Source: Caldisericaceae bacterium (lineage in GTDB: Bacteria > Caldisericota > Caldisericia > Caldisericales > Caldisericaceae). Taken from it: a stretch of 19,208 nucleotides of DNA. Both the position numbers and the translations under genes were made by a program. This document shows positions 15,963 to 19,208 of this stretch, in pieces. Where the stretch lies: assembly GCA_021161495.1 (NCBI GenBank), contig JAGHAO010000169.1, positions 1-19,208 on the forward strand. Direction: 5' to 3'. Each line of letters begins with the position of its first letter. Positions within the stretch are counted from its first letter, which is position 1. The notes beneath the pieces were generated by a model. It saw nothing but the letters and a program-made list of their open reading frames with translations, was not told the origin of the DNA and ran no database searches.

Positions 15963-17446
15963 ACGAAACCGAGAAGCAAAAAGAATTTGAAAAAGAGGCG
16001 TTTTTGGGAATATTAACCCCGGATATCAGGGAAAAACTTTCCGAAATAGGAAATTTTGACAGCCTTATCGAGGTGGTGCTTGATCTCGGCCGTCCTCCCG
16101 AAGCGCGTTTTACCGATAGAAACGTGTTTTTAAGAGACGAACCGATTACCAAAGAAGAAATAGAATTTGTTATTTCCCGGGTAGGAACGTTCGATAGGGA
16201 TAATCGCGCAGGCATTGAAAGGACGCTGCACAGAATTTCTGCCATAAGGAACAGACGAGGGGAGATAATCGGCCTTACTTGCAGGGTGGGACGTGCAATT
16301 TACGGTACGATTGAACCGATAAAAGATATAATCGAGAACGATAAGAGCATCTTGCTTTTAGGAAAGCCCGGGGTGGGAAAAACAACACTTCTTAGAGAAG
16401 CGGCGCGTGTTCTCAGCGTGGAGAAAAATCAAAGAGTAATTATTGTTGATACCTCAAATGAAATTGCAGGCGACGGAGACATACCCCATCCGGGAATAGG
16501 CAAGGCAAGGAGAATGCAAGTCCCGTTTGACAAAGCGCAAGAAGACGTAATGATTGAAGCGGTTGAAAATCATTTTCCCGAGGTAATAATTATTGACGAG
16601 ATCGGCAGAACGGAAGAGGCGAAGGCTTGCAGGACGATTGCCGAACGAGGAGTGAGGCTTATAGGCACTGCTCACGGGACGAGCATAGAAAATTTACTCG
16701 TGAATCCCACGTTGCAAGATCTTATAGGGGGCATTGCTGCCGTAACGCTCGGAGACGAGGAAGCCGGAAGGCGCGGCACGCAAAAAACGATTCTTGAGAG
16801 AAAATCTCCGCCTACTTTTCAGGTGCTTATAGAGATAAGGGAAAGAGGTGTTTTTGCAATATACCACGATCTTGCCGAGACTGTTGATGCCCTTTTAAGA
16901 GGATTTCCCGTGAATCCCGAGATCCGAGTTGCAGGTAGCGGAGTAGTTCAAAAATCTAACAACAGCCTCGTTTACGAACAAAAGACGGAGAATCGGGTAA
17001 AAGTTTTTCCGCTCGGCATAAATACGAGTTATCTTGAAAGAGGGATTCATTCGGTACGTGTTCCTGTGGAAATTGTGAGAGATTTAAGCGGGGCGGATGT
17101 GCTTTTAACCGTTAAAAGGAAAATTAAAAAAAATAGAGACGTTATTAATGCGGCAAATCGAATGGGCATTAATGTAGAACTTGTCGAGAAAAATTCTTTA
17201 AAAAGCATAAAAGAGTTTTTGCGGAGAGTAAAAAGAAATTTTACCGGAAGGATTATACTTGATTACGCAAAACTTGAAGAATACGTCCAGAGAGTTTTTG
17301 ATACGGGAAAAATGGTGGAACTGCCGCCCGCAAGCGAAGAAATTTTGAGGCAGGAAAAGGAATTTGTGGAAAGATACGGGCTTTATTGCGAAATTGTAGG
17401 CCTTGAACCAAACAGGCGGTTAGTTATTTATCCGACAAAAAGATAA
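15959..17446 (+). CDS. Ycf45/SpoIIIAA-like AAA ATPase with degenerate C-terminal R3H domain
   Basis: This 495-residue protein has the single-ring-type ATPase of the Ycf45/SpoIIIAA-like group: LGKPGVGKTTLLREAAR with Walker A G135-T142, VDTSNEIAGDGDIPHPGIGKARRMQV (164-188), which is the family hallmark, and Walker B EVIIIDEIGR (D213/E214), followed by GTAHGTSIENLLVNP. A middle region (about 300-440) resembles a KH-like strand-helix fold. The end (about 458-495) resembles an R3H nucleic-acid-binding domain (VERYGLYCEIVGLEPNRRLVIYP), but the defining His is not visible. The role of this family is unclear. The start at 15959 overlaps the kinase stop as ATGA; TTG at 15941 is a less likely start. 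Confidence 0.88.
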   Translation: MNETEKQKEFEKEAFLGILTPDIREKLSEIGNFDSLIEVVLDLGRPPEARFTDRNVFLRDEPITKEEIEFVISRVGTFDRDNRAGIERTLHRISAIRNRRGEIIGLTCRVGRAIYGTIEPIKDIIENDKSILLLGKPGVGKTTLLREAARVLSVEKNQRVIIVDTSNEIAGDGDIPHPGIGKARRMQVPFDKAQEDVMIEAVENHFPEVIIIDEIGRTEEAKACRTIAERGVRLIGTAHGTSIENLLVNPTLQDLIGGIAAVTLGDEEAGRRGTQKTILERKSPPTFQVLIEIRERGVFAIYHDLAETVDALLRGFPVNPEIRVAGSGVVQKSNNSLVYEQKTENRVKVFPLGINTSYLERGIHSVRVPVEIVRDLSGADVLLTVKRKIKKNRDVINAANRMGINVELVEKNSLKSIKEFLRRVKRNFTGRIILDYAKLEEYVQRVFDTGKMVELPPASEEILRQEKEFVERYGLYCEIVGLEPNRRLVIYPTKR

Positions 17447-17447
17447 G

Positions 17448-18062
17448 ATGAAGAAGGGAATTTTTATAACACTTGAAGGTATAGACGGTTGCGGTAAAAC
17501 CACGCAAGCAAAACTCCTCAAAAAATTTTTTGAAGAAAAAGGATTTAAAGTCGTTCTTACAAGAGAGCCGGGCGGTTCTTCAATCGGGCCCGAGGTGAGA
17601 AATATTTTGCTTAACAAGAATATGAACCCCGTATCCGAATTTTTGCTTTTTGCTTCCGATAGGAAAGAGCATATAAAAGGATTGATAAAACCCGCCCTTG
17701 AAAGGGGTGAGGTGGTAATTTCGGATAGATTTTGCGATTCTTCCGTTGCTTATCAGGGATACGGGCGCGGTGTTTCGTTGGATTTTATAAATTACGTGCA
17801 TAATTTTATTCTTGAAGGCCTTTTACCGGATATAACTTTGCTATTCGATGTTTCTCCGGAGGTGGGTTTGAAAAGGATTCATGTTTCTGACAGAATAGAG
17901 GGAGAAGGAGCGGAGTTTCTTAAAAAAGTCAGGAATGGCTATTTGGAAATTGCTAAAAGAGAAAAAAGATTTGCTATAATAAATGGTGAAAAGTCGAAAG
18001 ATAAAGTTTACAAGGATATGGTGAGCGAAATCTTGGGACGCGGTTTGATTTACGGGGGTTGA
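17448..18062 (+). CDS. tmk: Thymidylate kinase
   Basis: Tmk phosphorylates dTMP to dTDP with ATP, an essential step for dTTP. The 204-residue length is normal. Motifs are P-loop EGIDGCGKTTQ (G11-T18), TREPGG (38-43), the DRF motif at 93-95 with SSVAYQGYGRG after it, and a lid near 148-160 (RIEGEGAEFLKKV). The start lies 1 nt after the stop of the ATPase gene and has no clear ribosome site, so translation is probably coupled. With the deoxynucleoside kinase two genes upstream it can form a short salvage route to dTTP, if that kinase accepts thymidine. Confidence 0.97.
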   Translation: MKKGIFITLEGIDGCGKTTQAKLLKKFFEEKGFKVVLTREPGGSSIGPEVRNILLNKNMNPVSEFLLFASDRKEHIKGLIKPALERGEVVISDRFCDSSVAYQGYGRGVSLDFINYVHNFILEGLLPDITLLFDVSPEVGLKRIHVSDRIEGEGAEFLKKVRNGYLEIAKREKRFAIINGEKSKDKVYKDMVSEILGRGLIYGG

Positions 18063-18066
18063 GAAA

Positions 18067-19032
18067 ATGAAAAATAAAAACGGAATTATTTTGCTTGTTG
18101 TAATTGTTGCCATTATTTTTGCAGGGGTTGTTATTGCTCTTTCTTATTTTAACGGAGTTAAAGGCTCCGTATTTGTCGATTCTTTTCCCAGGGGGGCGGA
18201 AGTTTTCCTTGATGGAGTAAAACAGGGGGAAACGCCTATTACAATTAAAAATCTAAGCCTTGGAGAATATGAGATTCAGGTGAGTCACGACGGATACAGA
18301 ACGTTTACAAAAACCTTTTCCATAACGCGGGCAAATCCCAAAGTTACGGTTATTGCAAATCTTGAACATGTAACGTTTGTTTTACAGGTGAGTTCTTACC
18401 CTACTGAAGCGGAAGTGTATGTGGACGGCGAAAAGAAGGGCTTAACTCCCATAACGATTGACGATTTGCCTCTCGGTGAACATTTTGTAGAAGTTACAAA
18501 GGAAAATTTCAATACCTGGTCTCAAAAAATAGATGTGAGCGAATATAAAGTAATCCAACTTATGGCAAATTTGCAGGCAACGTCCGCATCGATTTCCGTA
18601 GATTCCGATCCTGAAGGTGCAACTGTTTATGTCAATGATAAACAAAAGGGCGTTACTCCGCTAAAGATTGAGGATCTCGATGCGGGAGATTACACGTTGC
18701 GTGTGGAAAAGGAAGGTTTTGCCCCTTATACGGAGAAAATTACCGTTAGCAAGGGCGAAACCGTTACGAGAAATATTGCATTGAAAAAGGCGGAAACGGT
18801 ACTTTCCATAGATTCCGATCCGGAAGGTGCCGAGCTTTTCCTGAACGGTGAAGACGTGGGGAAAACCCCGTTTAAGAAATTGAATATAAAACCCGGAGCA
18901 TATAATATTAAAATCGTAAAAGAAGGATACTTGCCGTTTGTCACAAAAATTACGGTAAAAAAGGGTGTTCCCGCAAATTATAAATTTCCTTTGCTGAAAC
19001 TTCCGTCGGATAAATCCGGCAGTAATCCTTAA
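18067..19032 (+). CDS. Membrane-anchored protein with four PEGA repeats
   Basis: This 321-residue protein has one N-terminal membrane segment (about 7-27) with the chain most likely outside. The rest is four PEGA domains at about 33-99, 103-169, 174-239 and 244-310. Each has the PxGAxVxxDG...G.TP...L..G.Y.......GY or GF pattern. PEGA domains are beta-sandwich modules of surface and S-layer proteins and of several kinases and are thought to bind carbohydrate or proteins. The tail ends PSDKSGSNP. Repeats 3 and 4 are the closest pair. The gene begins 4 nt after tmk and is the last gene of the plus-strand operon. Confidence 0.93.
   Translation: MKNKNGIILLVVIVAIIFAGVVIALSYFNGVKGSVFVDSFPRGAEVFLDGVKQGETPITIKNLSLGEYEIQVSHDGYRTFTKTFSITRANPKVTVIANLEHVTFVLQVSSYPTEAEVYVDGEKKGLTPITIDDLPLGEHFVEVTKENFNTWSQKIDVSEYKVIQLMANLQATSASISVDSDPEGATVYVNDKQKGVTPLKIEDLDAGDYTLRVEKEGFAPYTEKITVSKGETVTRNIALKKAETVLSIDSDPEGAELFLNGEDVGKTPFKKLNIKPGAYNIKIVKEGYLPFVTKITVKKGVPANYKFPLLKLPSDKSGSNP
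18586..18996 (+). repeat. Recently duplicated PEGA units 3 and 4
   Basis: The segments 18601-18620 and 18811-18830 are identical at 19 of 20 bases (gattccgatc, then c[t/g]gaaggtgc), with a 210-bp period equal to 70 residues. Encoded SDPEGA, TP and KITV blocks are shared, and these two units are more alike than the first two, so units 3 and 4 arose by the latest duplication or were homogenised. Confidence 0.75.
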
Positions 19033-19048
19033 AAAGTTTCTCTCTTTG

Positions 19049-19057
19049 TGGTATAAT
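19049..19057 (+). promoter_or_regulatory. Extended -10 promoter of the SRP RNA gene
   Basis: TATAAT at 19052-19057 is a perfect -10, with TGG directly before it (19049-19051), the extended -10 pattern TGn. No good -35 lies at normal distance. The expected start near 19064 matches the 5' end of the SRP RNA. Confidence 0.7.
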
Positions 19058-19063
19058 ATCGTT

Positions 19064-19208
19064 GCCGTGCTAAAGCGGGGAGATAGCAGTGCCCTGTAAC
19101 CCGGAACCTGCTATACCGGGGCTGACAATCTGCGTGAGGCTGTCTCTCTTTCAGGCTGGCGGCAGTTAAAGGGTGTTGAAGGCGGGGCCCTATGCAACGG
19201 AAGCCTCC
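19064..19208 (+). ncRNA. ffs: Large (Alu-domain) bacterial signal recognition particle RNA, 5' part
   Basis: The stretch matches the 5' half of Bacillus-type SRP RNA (scRNA), not the short E. coli 4.5S type. Hallmarks are GTGCTAAAGCGGGGAGATAG, GTGCCCTGTAA with the conserved TGTAA of the Alu domain at 19095-19099, CGTGAGGC, and GTGTTGAAGGC followed by GGGGCCCTATGCAAC. Interleaved pairing (19084-19089 with 19108-19113; 19100-19104 with 19116-19120) fits the compact Alu fold. The S domain that binds Ffh, with its GGAAGCAG-type loop, lies past the right edge, so the 3' end is missing. SRP RNA guides cotranslational membrane targeting. The exact 5' end is inferred from the promoter. Confidence 0.9.

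Noticed and set aside
18586..18996. A CRISPR-like or other non-coding repeat array.
   Set aside because: The repeats are in frame within the PEGA gene and reflect the protein domain period.

Overview
The window is a densely packed bacterial chromosome segment with housekeeping gene content and no sign of a phage, IS element, CRISPR array or tRNA. It is AT-rich, and its proteins are rich in Lys, Glu and Ile, with many AGA/AGG arginine codons. Several features resemble Gram-positive-like or deep-branching lineages (Bacillota, Caldisericota, Dictyoglomota, Coprothermobacterota, Thermotogota). These are a Bacillus-type SRP RNA with an Alu domain, a LipM-type octanoyltransferase, GerMN domains, a Ycf45/SpoIIIAA-like ATPase, and the gene order pth-mfd-mazG. 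The Lys/Glu/Ile-rich composition would suit a thermophile, but that is a guess, and the lineage cannot be fixed from this sequence alone.

Left block, minus strand (4380 down to 1): a four-gene cluster with overlapping ends, in the order SPFH/slipin membrane protein, membrane-anchored triple-GerMN protein, YtcJ-like metal-dependent amidohydrolase, and a DnaB-like helicase that runs off the left edge. It fires from a compact divergent intergenic region (4381-4480). There one palindromic hexamer, TTGCAA, sits exactly 16 bp from a good -10 box on each side.

Middle block, plus strand (4481-10439): pth, mfd and a mazG gene form an overlapping cluster for translation rescue, transcription-coupled repair and nucleotide-pool cleaning. 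The MazG protein carries an extra N-terminal domain with a tyrosine-phosphatase HCx5R signature. A lipM gene follows, with its own strong promoter placed so close to the ATG that the transcript should be leaderless.

Right block, plus strand (10483-19032): eight genes with gaps of at most 4 nt, mostly with ATGA, GTGA or TAATG overlaps. They encode a membrane-anchored SurA/PrsA-like foldase with two parvulin domains, a PPIase-less SurA-like paralogue, a secreted two-domain protein, a DUF885-family protein that has lost its metal-binding residues, a deoxynucleoside kinase, a Ycf45/R3H-type ATPase, thymidylate kinase, and a membrane-anchored protein with four PEGA repeats. Envelope-protein folding and deoxynucleotide supply thus share one apparent operon.

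Right edge: an extended -10 promoter and the 5' half of the large, Alu-containing SRP RNA, cut off at the window end.

The most unusual items are the phosphatase-MazG fusion, the pseudo-peptidase DUF885 protein, the mirror-symmetric divergent promoter, the predicted leaderless lipM mRNA and the divergent DnaB-like helicase. No stretch longer than about 100 bases lacks a gene or RNA.
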